Assembly: GCA_016165875.1 (NCBI GenBank)
Contig: JABBOT010000004.1
Location: 1,054,001-1,118,000, forward strand
DNA: 64,000 nt
Origin: Acanthopleura granulata
Taxonomy: Eukaryota; Mollusca; Polyplacophora; Chitonida; Chitonidae
Direction: 5' to 3'
The notes beneath the pieces were generated by a model. That model worked only from the letters and a program-made list of their open reading frames with translations, did no database searches and was not told where the DNA came from. Positions 35,171 to 46,134 of the stretch are shown piece after piece (the first letter of the stretch is position 1; each line of letters begins with the position of its first letter). The translations under genes and the position numbers were made by a program.

Positions 35171-35867
35171 CATGGTGTCAAAGATTGGTTTTGAATGGGT
35201 CACGTGATAATCCACTTTGACTGTGTATGTCATTGATATATTAAGTTATGCTATCATGTGATATGTTGTATTGAAATAGGACTGCTGGATTTGTCTGTAA
35301 GACTGAGACAAGATTTGAAGAGATATGTTTAAATAATGTTTTGTGAACCAGTCAAGCATTACGTCTATCTAGCTTGATGGATAGCTTTTAAAGACCTGTG
35401 ATTTAAACCCCCTTCATCTGTTAGGGTTAATAGTTAGTGTATGTTAAAATGTAGTCAGTGGTGCCTGATCAATCCAGCCAAATTGACTGTTAAGCTTCAG
35501 ACGAGAATGCTTTGAGCGTTCTCAGCGTGGAATGCCAAGACATAATTTAGCCGACAACTTATATGCCGGTATAATTGAAAACACATACATTGGAATACAC
35601 CTGTGGCACGATACACTATAGCGGAAGTGTGTGTGTATTACAAGCCCGGCTCTCTACATTAGCATTACCAGTGTTACCGTGTACAGTGGTGGGATGAGGA
35701 ATTTTCCAAACATACAAATTAGCAAAAAAAAAAAAAAAAAAAAGCGAGATTTTTGAAAATCGGAAAAAGTCGTTGGCAAAGATTTAGGACAGAGAAAGAA
35801 CGCTAACCAATCACAATCCACCAATTCTGTTTCAAGTTTTACAAGATTATCGCTTTTGTGAAGGTGG
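35171..35867. other. Unassigned sequence with a poly(A) run
   Basis: No gene recognised. A run of 20 A occurs at 35724-35743, without a recognisable retrotransposed body upstream of it. Confidence 0.5.
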
Positions 35868-36180
35868 TAATAGACTGTGTCTGTCCTAACACACGAGATG
35901 TGGGTTCAAATACCGCCTAGGACAGGGAATGAGTAGCTTGTCCAACCTACATTGTTTGTGTGGCCTTGGTGACTATAAGGCGCCAACGACCGTCGAGTGG
36001 CCGCGTGCGCAGTCTAATGTTCGTTTTAGACCATATGACTTCCATCAGTATGGTGAACATATCGGTACGTCACCTGTGGGAGAGTTAGTCAGTCATTTGC
36101 GGAAGGTCAGTTGTTAAGTTAAAAGGTGAAAAATTCCTCCGTATGGCGTGAAGTAATTAACTATCAAATAAAAAAAACAA
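35868..36180 (+). mobile_element. SINE family C, full-length copy
   Basis: Forward orientation. The tRNA-like head has GGTGGTAATAGACTGTGTC and a B box (GTGGGTTCAAATACC). The body follows: TTGTGTGGCCTTGGTGACTA, AGGCGCCAACGACCGTCGAG, CAGTCTAATGTTCGTTTTAG, CATATGACTTCCATCAGTAT and GGTACGTCACCTGTGGGAG, GTTAGTCAGTCA. The tail is CCGTATGGCGTGAAGTAATT then ATCAAATAAAAAAAAC. The pre-tail block seen in other copies (CACTCCGG, TTCCTCC) is deleted here. A 62-codon open frame inside is fortuitous. Confidence 0.85.
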
Positions 36181-36197
36181 ATAATAAACTGTGTAAT

Positions 36198-36303
36198 ATT
36201 TATTTATTTATTTATTTGATTGGTGTTTTAATCAGTAGTCAGGAATATTTGATGTATACGACGGCAGCCAGCATTATGGTGGGAGGAAACTGGGTATAGA
36301 GCC
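36198..36303 (-). mobile_element. SINE family A, 3' fragment
   Basis: Reverse orientation: TTTATTTATTTATTTATTTG, GATTGGTGTTTTAATCAG, GTCAGGAATATTTGATGTAT, GACGGCAGCCAGCATTATGG and TGGGAGGAAACTGGG. It lies tail to tail with the preceding family C copy, only 18 bp away. Confidence 0.88.
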
Positions 36304-37211
36304 AAAAAAAAAAGCATCCACAGATTGTGTATTATGTTATCTCATCTTACGGTTTTCTCATTCAGGTACACACTCCCTAACAGGGTTATTTTCATTAATT
36401 TATATGTTCTTCTTACTTATTTTTCTCAATGCACATGTAGCTTAATCCTGTCCTGAATAAATTTCCGTGAGACTGAACAGCGTTATACCCTCGTCATTCA
36501 TGTAGTATTTTTTTATATGTATATTTGACCTAGTTATACTTTACTTAACTAATGCTTCTTGGAGCCTTGAACCCGGAGCAGAATGTTATGTCTTATTTGA
36601 TCTCGTAGCACAGAATTAGGCACATGATCCCCAGATGACTGTTTTGAAAGAGACTGCTCTTGCGATACTCTACCTTAATATGGTGGAGTCATTACAACCC
36701 CCTTCCCCTGCTGATCTTTTCAGAGCTCTTAAAGAGCCTTGCCGTTAGAACCTCCTTAGATTTCAGTGACACGTTAGTGTGTTTGTAGTCACAGATTATT
36801 ACCAGTGACAAGACTGTCTTAATTTTTACACCGCGGGGGAGAAACTGACGGGTGAATAGAAAGCCGTAAAAATGTGGTGTACTGCATTAATGCCTCGACC
36901 TGGGAATGGACACGTTAAAAACGCTACCTGATAATGGCGTCTGTCCATAGCAAATTTTGTGTAGGTAAAAAAACGGACGTCAATAAGGAGTGCGGGCAAA
37001 GACGACTTCCTTATAGCTTGGTCACGCAAACCGTGTCTACAGGGAATGGAGAAAGTTGAGCGGTAAACAAGTCATCGGGTACCACTCACTCAACGTGACA
37101 CCTGATCAGAAAGCTGCCATGGCCTATGCCTATGGTTGTCAACCAACTAAAAACATAGGCTCCTTTGTCAATCTAAAACTTTTTCTTTTCGCAACTCTTA
37201 TATTTTTTCTG
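36304..37211. other. Unassigned sequence
   Basis: No supported feature; ends in a poly(T) tract. Confidence 0.5.
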
Positions 37212-37237
37212 TTTTTTTTTTTTTTTTTTTTTTTTTT
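37212..37237. repeat. Poly(T) run, 26 bases
   Basis: Uninterrupted T run preceded by a pyrimidine-rich stretch; likely length-variable. Confidence 0.95.
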
Positions 37238-37316
37238 ATAAAGAAAACGTAGCGGAAACGTTTGCTGTGTTAACTTCGCTGTGAAATAGTCGGTTTTGAG
37301 TAAATTATATCTTCAG

Positions 37317-37431
37317 GCCACAAACTGCCATTAAAGCAAACAGAGAAGCGAGAGATTGCTTTGACAGCGGAAAGAAACAATCGTGCTCAAGCTCCTTATG
37401 TATTCGGTTGGAACAAAGTGCTGACCTTTTG
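37317..37431 (+). CDS. Candidate 115-bp internal exon
   Basis: An acceptor (AAATTATATCTTCAG) precedes a 115-bp segment ending in ACCTTTTG, followed by a near-perfect donor GTAAGTAAG. In phase 1-to-2 the segment gives 37 residues, starting HKLPLKQTEKREIALTAER and ending YVFGWNKVLTF. It is charged at the start and aromatic at the end, and the open frame stops at the first codon past the donor. The exit phase matches the entry phase of the candidate exon at 39311-39592, about 1.9 kb downstream, so the two could be joined. No family was recognised. Either could be chance: a 115-bp open frame is not rare. Confidence 0.25.
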
Positions 37432-38330
37432 GTAAGTAAGTGAAAAACGTCACGTAAACCAACCCCAACAGCCATGGCATAGGAGAGTTGTTAGCTGCTT
37501 ATCGCCACATAGACCCAAAGAACTGCGTCTTAAATTCTCTAAATCAAGCCATGCTGCGTCCATCTCTAAACTTCATATAACTTTACTGCCTTAATCAGAT
37601 TGCAACATTATCAAACCGTCAAACTTGCTAATCAAATGCACTGTATGCCTAGAAAGTGAAGGCAATCAAACACACGACAGACCAACTTGAGGAGGCGACA
37701 GAACGGTTCACAAAGTGTTTTGATATAAAAGCAAACCAACAAGCTAGTTCTTTCTGTTGACTTTGACCTCACTCGTAGAGGAAGCGGGAGCGAAAAGTTA
37801 TTAGATTTTACCTGCGATCAACAGTAATTGCGGAAACCTGGGCATATTGTTTTATCTTTGTTGTCCATCTTTAGGGAAACTCCTATTTGAATGGGTGCTG
37901 TCATTTGTTAATATTCATCAGCAACATAATTAGATGCCTTTTGGGCAAAGGTTGTAAAATTAGTTATGTCTGAAGTGCTTGGCTTGATGGTGTCATAAAG
38001 CTGAGACCAGCAAATCTTCGGGATTCCCCTTCGGAGACTGGACTTTAACCAGCTCATCGTGTGTCTCCTAACGATTGAAGTTAAGCATTACCCCACTGGG
38101 TAAGTCAGGTACTCTATAGCCATTGTATCATCGTACTTCAATCAGCAAACGTATGCTTCTTTGAAAGAATTCTTCTCGTCATGCTCTTGTGCAGATTTTC
38201 CTGCATGTACATGACATGATGCTTTCCAATTTATGCGACAAAAGGTATAAATATTATCATGCTCATATGGTAAATTCAGGCATGACTAAACTGACATACG
38301 TCGACTTGTACCGGAATAGTTATTGTCGGA
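37432..38330. other. Unassigned sequence
   Basis: Would be intron if the flanking plus-strand exons are real. A GAAGTTAAGCA string at about 38078 recalls the C box of 5S rRNA, but the rest does not align. Confidence 0.45.
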
Positions 38331-38672
38331 AGATATTGCGGACTTTGTCTACAGACACTGCCGGTTAAGTCAGAGACTATTGCTGGGGGTTTTTTCTTGT
38401 GGACGAGGGGAGGGGAATGTGGCGGCGGTTGGAGAGTACTAGGTCTGTCATGAGACATTGCTGGTTTTGTCCCAAGATATTGCCGGTTGTGTCAAGTGAC
38501 ATTTCTCCCTGTCGTAGTCTTTTATATCGCTGTTATTTTTTTTTCTCGGAAGACACTGTTGGTTTTGTCAGAAGACATTGCAGGCTTTGCCAAATGACAC
38601 GGTCTCTTTTGACAGGAGATATTGCCCGTTTAGCCGAAAGGTATTGCCGGCTTTGTCGGAGATATTGCGGTG
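38331..38672. repeat. 22-bp minisatellite, about 14 copies
   Basis: AGATATTGCCGGTTTTGTC-type units start at 38331, 38353, 38374, 38453, 38475, 38497, 38552, 38574, 38596, 38619, 38641 and 38660, mostly 22 bp apart. Two interruptions at about 38390-38450 and 38510-38550 hold diverged sequence. Confidence 0.88.
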
Positions 38673-38778
38673 GTTGGTCGTGACAGGACCTAAGCTGTGG
38701 GTCAGGAAAAGACATAAAGTGTACGTCACAAGTGTTTACCATATAAATATCTAAGTGCCAGGGGCTAAGGTACTTTAC

Positions 38779-38852
38779 CTGTATGTAACAAAACTGTGAA
38801 GATCAATGCTGGGGCTATGGTAAGCAATCCCGTACACCGCACCATGGTTTTA
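38779..38852 (-). CDS. Candidate start-codon exon encoding a signal peptide
   Basis: On the minus strand a strong acceptor (CCGTTTTGTTCTTGCAG) is followed by ATAAAACC and an ATG at 38845 in near-ideal context (A at -3... ACC before ATG, G after). The frame encodes MVRCTGLLTIAPALIFTVLLHT, a short basic start and an uninterrupted hydrophobic core of about 15 residues: a classic cleavable signal peptide. It ends at an excellent donor (CATACAG then GTAAAG) in phase 1, as signal-peptide exons commonly do. The pattern implies a secreted or membrane protein with an upstream 5' UTR exon and the mature protein encoded at lower coordinates. No partner exon is certain; the 48-bp segment at 23257-23304 also reads in phase 1-1. 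Gene not identified. Confidence 0.38.
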
Positions 38853-39310
38853 TCTGCAAGAACAAAACGGCAATATATATTGTATATATTGTATAAAGCT
38901 AATAAAATAACCAAGGCTGTAGGTAGACATAAAATAGAGGCCAGGTTTACACTCTCAAACAAAGGCATATTATGCAAAGCAGGTAAATGTTACACTGTAC
39001 AAAGTGTTGGTATCATATGTACAACTTCTGACTGTATTTTACTGCAGAGAAGCGTACTGGAAATATTTTATAGAGACAAATGGGGAAGTAGGACCACGAA
39101 AAAAAAAACAAATATAAGTACCTGCTGCGGGATTGTAGAAGTCATTTATATATTTGCACACACCCATTGCACCGGAAACTTTACCTAACTTTACCTAACA
39201 TAACTTTGTTGTTGTTTGGCATTTAGGTGGTATAATATACAACGTGAAGCCATGGTGTGCTTTAATAGAGCGTAGTCGATGTAATAATACATTTGTCTGA
39301 ATCTCCACAG

Positions 39311-39592
39311 TTTGAAGAGAGTTGCTTATCTACAGGAAAATACAACCTGCTCTGTAATTTTAGTGCAGATTTGTCCGAGTGGGTGTGGGGCCGACAGCCT
39401 TGAATTCTCTACAGCTGTTGACACAAAAATACCAAACACCCGACTTCAGCAATATGACATACAACTAACACATGACATTCCGTTCTTTCATCTTCGACAA
39501 GCAGTTAGCGAAATGTTACTTCTGAAGATTGAAGCTACGAAACTCTTATCCAGTCTGCACATGTTTTCTCCTCTGATGGATACCGATTTAAG
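39311..39592 (+). CDS. Candidate 282-bp exon
   Basis: A good acceptor (TTGTCTGAATCTCCACAG) opens a frame that runs 115 codons to a stop at 39659. The likely coding part starts LKRVAYLQENTTCSVILVQ, passes ICPSGCGADSLEFSTAVD, and continues through DIPFFHLRQAVSEMLLLKIE to SLHMFSPLMDTDLR. A possible donor (TTAAG then GTCCGT) is poor, so the 3' border is uncertain. Entry phase matches the exit phase of the exon at 37317-37431. The sequence has a protein-like mix with several Cys in the first third, but I recognise no domain. Confidence 0.25.
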
Positions 39593-41139
39593 GTCCGTCA
39601 CTTATCTTTTACGTATTTTTTTTTTGCCATTTGGTAGGAGAGCAAGAGTATGCTATTAAACCGCATTTCTCTTGAACATGTCAACGAGAAGCTGTTATGT
39701 GTACAGATAAGTGTGTTTGTATCATCTATATATTGACACATAAAAGACAATAGCAAAGTTTGTCCACATCATATTGTTAACTACTGTATAAACCGACCTG
39801 GCCAAATGTCTTCCTGCAATATGGAGCTCAACTCTACAATCACACATAGTTTGCTAGTAGCATGCCAAAGGTCGATGGTGTGTTTCGGGTATTAGTTTTC
39901 CTGCACTCAACGTCAAAGTAAAAACACAAAAAGCGGTGCAAACAGCAAACTGGTGCTCCAGGTGTGAAAAACTCAAATCGGCCCACAACGTGTAAATATC
40001 CCACGCCCTAGTCTTGCCAAGCCAGTATCAGTTGGCATGCAGCATATCCCTATACATCTGACGGTCATTTACCTTACTTCCTGTCAAATTACTGCAGAAA
40101 ACTACTAAATGTAATCACCTCATATCCGTTTTGTTTAAAGGTTAGTGCGCTGTTGTATTAAGGCAAATGGATAATTACGTTACAGACAATAATCCGCTAA
40201 GCTAATTTTGTTAACGTTTTGTAGATATCCATATCCTCCTCCACATTGCACGATGACGAAAACTTACATCATTCTTATGAATATGTCACAAAGATTGAGG
40301 TAGGCGTGACGTGAAATATGTAAGGATACATATAACAAATATAGTAATACAGCTTAAAATAAAATATCCATTTTGCACAGAAAACCTTTTCACCATTGAT
40401 TGTATTTTCATATGACACCAGGATTGACGACTCGCTTGGAATCAAGAAAGGATAAAGGGAACAGATATGAAGTTTTAAAGCTAATGGACGTTGAGGGTGA
40501 TTTTAAAGTCATATTAGATGGCAGTTCCAAAGAAATTAACGCTACCCCACCCTCAGTATATATAGGCTTAAAAACTGCCAAATGTTTTGCATGACAGCGG
40601 TAAGGCTGGAGAAATGCGGAGAACGCGAAATAATCCACTGCACTTCACAAGGTACCGGATAAACGTCTTGCCTTACAGCTGCAGATGGAACAGTCAGAGT
40701 TCCATTCGAGCTTTCTACCTTAGACTTTAGACGACTGAACGAGCGAGGGCTTGGTTAGAAATGAAGTACTCTTTAACTACCACGCCTAAATGCCATTTAA
40801 TAACTATTATAGTGCATGTACTAGACTGTATGGGGCCGCATGTGAGTACTCCCCTCATTAGTGAAAATATCCATTTGGTGGTATTTTACAGTTAAAAATG
40901 AGAAGAAGAAGAAAAAAGAAATTTTCTGTTGTGAAGCCCACCTCAGGAAGAAATCTGTCACTTCGACTACAACATCTTGCTGACTAGACAAGGACTGGAT
41001 CTTTAAGTGTAGCCCATTTGATTTGACTCGTCTGATGGGTGACACCATTTTGGCCTCATAAGCACCGATTAACACACCTCTGCTAAGTTGATAATTACAC
41101 TTGTCAACAGGGTTATTGACAGCTGTTCCTCTCTGTGCG
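39593..41139. other. Unassigned sequence
   Basis: Holds one further open stretch behind an acceptor-like TTTTCATATGACACCAG at 40405-40421, running to a stop at 40592-40594. Its phase does not fit the preceding candidate exon, so it is not called. Confidence 0.4.
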
Positions 41140-41275
41140 AAGGTCTGCCAGCAACCTGCGGATGGTCGTGGGTTTCCCCTGGGCTCTGCCCGGTTTTCTC
41201 CCACCACCGTCGTATAAGTGAAATGTTCTTGAGTACGACGTAAAAATACCAATCAAATAAATAAAAAAATAAATA
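41140..41275 (+). mobile_element. SINE family A, 3' half
   Basis: Forward orientation: GTGCGAAGGTCTGCCAGCAA, CCTGCGGATGGTCGTGGG, TTTCCCCTGGGCTCTGCCCG, CGTCGTATAAGTGAAATGTT, CTTGAGTACGACGTAAAAAT and CCAATCAAATAAATAAAAAA. A small deletion joins CCCACCA directly to CCGTCG, removing the AATGCTGG block. Confidence 0.9.
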
Positions 41276-42951
41276 CTGGAGGTGTTTCCCTAGAATCGGT
41301 TAAATAACAAAGGCATCTGAAACAGTTGCCGATTTAGCCAAACTTGCCCGTCACCGCACCTGACAGAGTGTAAGGAATTTTTTTCTTGAAATTTTTATAC
41401 TTTAAGCATTATGGAGAAGAGACGACAATCCGACATACTGAAGTGTACACAAATGTAATCTTATGATAAATTACATAATAAATCAGCTTTCATTCCGAGC
41501 GACTGACGTCTTTAATGTCACATTGCAAAACACATGACGACATGCAAACAGAAATACTTAAAAACTGCACCTTGTTTATTTACCTAGTAAATACAGGACA
41601 TGAACAGGTCTATTATCAGTAAAGTAGTCCGTATGGGCGGCGGGGCGTAAATATATTTGAGGTTCAATGCATCTTATTTATCCACCTAGATGTACACATG
41701 ACCACACACAGTATTTTATTTAATGGCCTTCATGTGCACATGAAGAGGTATGAGTGTGAGGAGAGGTATATCTCAGAATGGTGTACTTGTTTAATAAGTG
41801 CTGTTCTTCACATGGCAGGTGTGTCTAGGAGTGTGTCTGACGTCAGGCGACCGGGGCATCCCACTTTATGCGGCAAATTACGTTGTCTACTGAAATAAAC
41901 GAAAAAAGACAACCTGCGTACCCGGTAAGTCTGACAGAATATAGTTGTGTTAGGATAGGGGCGTCAACACAAAGCATCCAGTCATTGGTCAAATAAAGGC
42001 TGTTGGCACCGGTCACCACTATTAGTGTGTCCTAAAATTATCTGCCCACTTTCATTGTAACTCTTGGGTGCTTAATTGCTGAATATTTACTCAACTCTGG
42101 AGGTGGTGTCGTCTGCTCAGTTCAGGTTTGGCGCTTCCGTAAAGAAATGTGCGTGCGGTCTGTCCAAGAACTTTGCACATTGTACACTAGCCAGACACGT
42201 TCATATTCGATAGGTCTATGTGGATTTATTATACCGATTTCTATGGTTCTATGAAGATCCGGGCGTAAAACGACGCGCGGTTTGCTCCAGGCTGGCGCGT
42301 CTGCCTCGAATAACATGTCTTTATATTCCACACGTCAAAGGAGCTTTGTGTCATAGAGAGAATCAAAGTTCGGCATGGTCTTTCAACTAAAGTCTCATCA
42401 TACTTGAACAGAATTTCAGAGTATCCGTCAGACTTTTTGACAAGTCATTGATACTTTGCCACAAAGCACAGTGTACACGAATGGATGTTCGAGTCCATCA
42501 ATAAAGGTAGGAAATGCTTAAAAGAGACTTACCAACATTGTGTGTCTTTCTTTGGCCGACACTTTCTTGGCAACCAAAACAGAGAAAACTCATTTGAAAG
42601 GAAAGAGCGTCTTCCAGTCTGATGGTTTTGAAGTTTCTGGTCGTGACATTTGTCAGAACAGTTAAATGATTTGAGATTAAAAATGGAAAATCTGCAGATC
42701 AAATTGATTAGAAAAAGAATCAATTAATGGAATTCTATTGGAAGCGGCTGTTGATAAGCCATTTACATTTAGTAAGGCCTTGATTGAACCTGACGACTAA
42801 TCAAAAGAAACGATCGGTATAATGTTTCGATTTCTAGATTCTTTGTATTTCTATACGACCTATACGAAAAATATTCGAAGTGCTTGAATAATTTAGCTTG
42901 CCATAAGTTTGGCAAAGTAAGCTACCTTAACATTCATACATTAATTTATTA
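41276..42951. other. Unassigned sequence
   Basis: The minus strand holds a donor-like TTG then GTAAGTCTC at 42529/42530, with an open frame upstream to 42723. Without a firm acceptor it could at most be a 5' UTR exon and is not called. Confidence 0.4.
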
Positions 42952-43150
42952 TATTATGGGTTGAGGAAGCCGAAGTGCATGGTTGCAAACCACCTACCTT
43001 TGGCAAGTTACCGACAAACTCTCGTAAGTGTGCCCCACAGGCTTCCACATCGTATTGGTGGGAGACAAGTGTTCAATGCAGAAACGGCCAGAGAAGCATC
43101 GACAATTACTTATTGTGATCAAACCCTCAATACCAGTGACAGCGGCGAAA
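42952..43150 (-). mobile_element. SINE family C, diverged copy
   Basis: Reverse orientation: TATTATGGGTTGAGGAAGCC, GAAGTGCATGG, CCACCTACCTTTGGCAAGTT and ACCGACAAACTCTCG, matching the pre-tail and body blocks seen at 12059-12335. The distal part to about 43150 is assigned loosely. Two short open frames inside are artefacts. Confidence 0.6.
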
Positions 43151-43342
43151 TCTTCAAATTCTCTGTCGAAGCCTATTTTTGTAAATAGCCCTAAATCCAG
43201 AAGGGTAAAAAGACAGGAATTGTCAGTATAAACCCTGTTCATTGTTGATTGATTATCAGGAATGTCTCATTAGCAAAGAAACCGAGAACTCGATTATACC
43301 ATCTGTGTACAGTACTCGTGTCTTGGGTACTGGCGTTTCCAG

Positions 43343-43503
43343 TTGTCTTAGAAAATGCGAAAATGTCTTGCGATTTTCTACTTGGAGGTCCTTTATGGTC
43401 TGTGGGTGGGGTCCACTTCACTGCAGTTTGGTGCATGGATTCGAAAGTGTACCACGAACAATGGGGTTGGCTGCTTTTAATGGGGGAAATTCAAACAGAA
43501 ACG
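43343..43503 (+). CDS. Candidate 161-bp exon, open in two frames
   Basis: An acceptor (GTACTGGCGTTTCCAG) and a donor (ACG then GTGAGC) bound 161 bp that is open in two of three plus frames. One reads KMSCDFLLGGPLWSVGGVHF and ends LLLMGEIQTET; the other reads CLRKCENVLRFSTWRSFM and ends GLAAFNGGNSNRN. Long double-open stretches are uncommon in AT-rich sequence, which is why it is noted. No domain is recognised in either frame and the polypyrimidine tract is short, so confidence is low. Confidence 0.15.
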
Positions 43504-44842
43504 GTGAGCAGCAATCCAAGAAAATCTCGAAATCCGTTGCCTATGCAGAATGGCTGTGTGATATCCACTGTGTGATATGTGGTGGCAACCGGCGCCTGTT
43601 GAATGACTGGTGAAAGACGCCAGGTCATAGGGGTAACTAAGAGAGTTTATTTGGACATGCTAGTTTGGCTGATGGTTATTCGGTCGAGCCCTGTTCGTGG
43701 ACTGATTGTATTTCACAGTGTGCCCATCCAAGCGCTCATATCACAGGCAGATGTCTAATAGCTATTCAGCAGACCATCTGCGTTCTCCCTTTAGACTCGG
43801 AATTCTGATGACGCTGCGCTTCACAGAACGAGCAAACACAGCGGCCTCTCTGTCGTACAACAGAGGGAGGCTAAATAACGCCAAGTTTGACCTAAGCGCA
43901 TACTGTGTATAATCTCATATCACAAGAATGCTATATCACGAAATGGCAACTATATTGATGTCAGATCAGCAATACACTGAAAAGTGCATGTGTTAGGTAT
44001 TATATGTTACAGGTATTTTGAATGATTATTTCATTACATAGACAATATAGCACGCGTTAATGTTTAAGATATACGTGTATGGTACGAATTTTTTGATTTG
44101 CCTTTCATTACAGTGGTACATTGGGCATCCATATGAAACTAAAACTTCACGTAGGTTTAAAGTCTAAGGTGCTGTGCTTTACCTCAATGAAATACATAAT
44201 ATATACTACTGAAACGTGCGAGCATGTCAAAACTGCATTAAGAAAAGCATCGTAAGCAGTATGCTTATAGATACACTATTCCGCACTGCTCATATCATCT
44301 AGGGTTTTTCCATCTCCCCATGGCAGCGGCAAAGCTTTAGACACAGCTTAATTTGGTTCAATGATTTGAACCAATTGATCATCGTCTTCAGTTCAGTATT
44401 ATATCTGCCATATTACGAGTATATTTTAACGTATGTATGTCATCACATTTGCGGTGTAGCCGCACTAAATGTCATGACTGAGACACAATATACACGATAC
44501 TCCACTCAGTCACATTACACCGACCATGGGTTGACCAGATGCTGAGAGTCATGAAGTAACCATACTACCGTTTGAAGGTCAAAATTGCGACAATAAAACC
44601 CCGTAGACGATCTCTATAAGGTCAAACCGGTGTGCAAAGCACAGAGTTATTAATGACAATTTATGAAACATGAGGAGTCCAAAGTTACTCAAAAGTAAGT
44701 TGTCCTGACATTTAAAACAATAATTTCTAAATAATACAAAGAAACCTTATTGTTACATCCGGGAGGTTCACAAATGGGACTAGAAAGTGTTTTAAATTGT
44801 ATTCGCCTTGGATATAGAATTTGTAGACTCCACCGCTTCCCC
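43504..44842. other. Unassigned sequence
   Basis: A 68-codon frame at 43706-43912 includes the segment at 43840-43880 that resembles 27850-27885. A small hairpin (TGGTTCAA and TTTGAACCA) lies at about 44354-44373. Confidence 0.4.
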
Positions 44843-45125
44843 TCTTTGTGGGACTTTGGCGATAAGCGTTCGATGGCCGTTGCATTCACAGTCTAACGTT
44901 TGTTGAAGTTCACTTGGCTTTCAGAATCTAGTTGATCCACTGAATAGCTTAGCATAATAAATAGGCAGAATAACTCAGAAGAAATTTATTTTGACGTTCT
45001 CAGTATGTGACATTTCTTTTGAGGTGACTTAATTAAAGTCGAAATATTGAGAATGTCAAAATGAATTTCTTAGGACTCTGCGGATGGTTAACCCGGGACA
45101 CTCCGGCTTCCTTCACTAGTGAAAC
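44843..45125 (+). mobile_element. SINE family C remnant interrupted by a foldback element
   Basis: Forward-orientation pieces: TTTGTGGGACTTTGGCGATA, GTTCGATGGCCGTTGCATTC and CAGTCTAACGTTTGTTG at 44850-44905, then after a gap GGTTAACCCGGGACACTCCG and GCTTCCTTC at 45085-45115, in family C order. Between them sits the palindromic element at 44979-45071. The middle of the body is not recognisable and the tail is missing. Confidence 0.5.
44979..45071. mobile_element. 93-bp near-perfect foldback (mini-MITE)
   Basis: The left arm AAGAAATTTATTTTGACGTT-CTCA (44979-45002) pairs with the right arm, whose complement is AAGAAATTCATTTTGACATT-CTCA (45048-45071): 22 of 24 positions match. The 45-bp centre contains another palindrome, GACTTAATTAAAGTC. 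It lies inside a SINE remnant, so it is probably a small non-autonomous insertion, although no clean target duplication was seen. Confidence 0.65.
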
Positions 45126-46134
45126 TCACTGCCATGGTATAAGTTCTTTAGTTGATGTTAAGCAAGAAACAAAGACATAAATAAATATACTGTATTGGGG
45201 ATCACATGGCACAAAGTTGGAGTTGGGTTAGAATGAGTGGCCCTGGATCTACTGAGATATTCCGTGGGTGTAGAAGGCAATAAAGACAGTGCTACAGTGA
45301 ATGTTATTTTTTTATGTAAACACATGCAAGTACCGCAGAATTGAATAATGAATATTGAACATCGCGTAAAGCTCTGCCTATGATGAGAACACAAAGTAAT
45401 ACAATTCAAATTTATTATAATTGTTTCTTCGATTATTTAGATAAAAGAAAATTGAAGTGCCTGCGGTTATTGTCTAAAGCCCTTGGGTATTTATTGAGTA
45501 GTCAGTCACTCAATGAAATCATTTCACACACGCAAACGGCATGTCCTCTAACGATTGTGTTATGTATGATTAAGAGGTTTCTCTGCGTTGTTATAAATTT
45601 ATCTTATAATTATGGATAAAATTCCTTGCAACAAGCTGCCAGGAAGATGGAAGAAACTGGGATTCTTGTTACTCACAGTGCTCCAGTGACACTTGCCACA
45701 CTACATTACCCCCAATGAAAACAGACTATATATTTGTCCATTATGATTTTTTCTGTAATAATTTTAACTTGAACATGAACAAGATGAACATGGGTTTAGC
45801 TGAGGATTAGCAGGCAAAGAAGCCGGCGACTGTTAGAAGTTTCACACAGTGAGTTTAGTGAAGATACACAAAGGTTTCTCATAAAGATATTAATGTGGTG
45901 AATCATGTCCTTTGAATCTAGAATTATAGATCATCATGGAGTGGTTTTGATTTATCCATGGTGGCCAGAGCCAATGTGATGGTTTTAAGTATACACTCTC
46001 TATGATATGTGGAATGATAAAAATATATTAATATTAATGTTAAAAACTGTTGTACATCTATATAGAATTTCCCATAGTTTTGTTAATATAGTGTACTTAG
46101 ATATTGTTGAAAAAAGAATTAGATATGACTCAAG
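45126..46134. other. Unassigned sequence
   Basis: No feature recognised. Confidence 0.5.

Noticed and set aside
35724..35743. Poly(A) run as evidence of a processed pseudogene
   Set aside because: No recognisable coding or retrotransposed sequence precedes it.
36715..36745. Hairpin AGAGCTCTT / AAGAGCC recalling the histone mRNA stem-loop
   Set aside because: Loop and flanks do not match the histone consensus and no histone frame is nearby.
38060..38120. GAAGTTAAGCA string recalling the 5S rRNA internal promoter
   Set aside because: Only about eleven bases match in register; the flanking 5S blocks are absent.
38796..39188. 130-codon open frame on the plus strand
   Set aside because: Overlaps the signal-peptide exon on the opposite strand, which has better signals; no domain in this frame.
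40422..40594. Acceptor-like site followed by 57 protein-like codons to a stop
   Set aside because: The reading phase does not match the preceding candidate exon at 39311-39592, and the opposite strand is equally open.
40821..41252. 143-codon open frame on the minus strand
   Set aside because: Its first third is the complement of the SINE at 41140-41275, and the rest has no coding signature.
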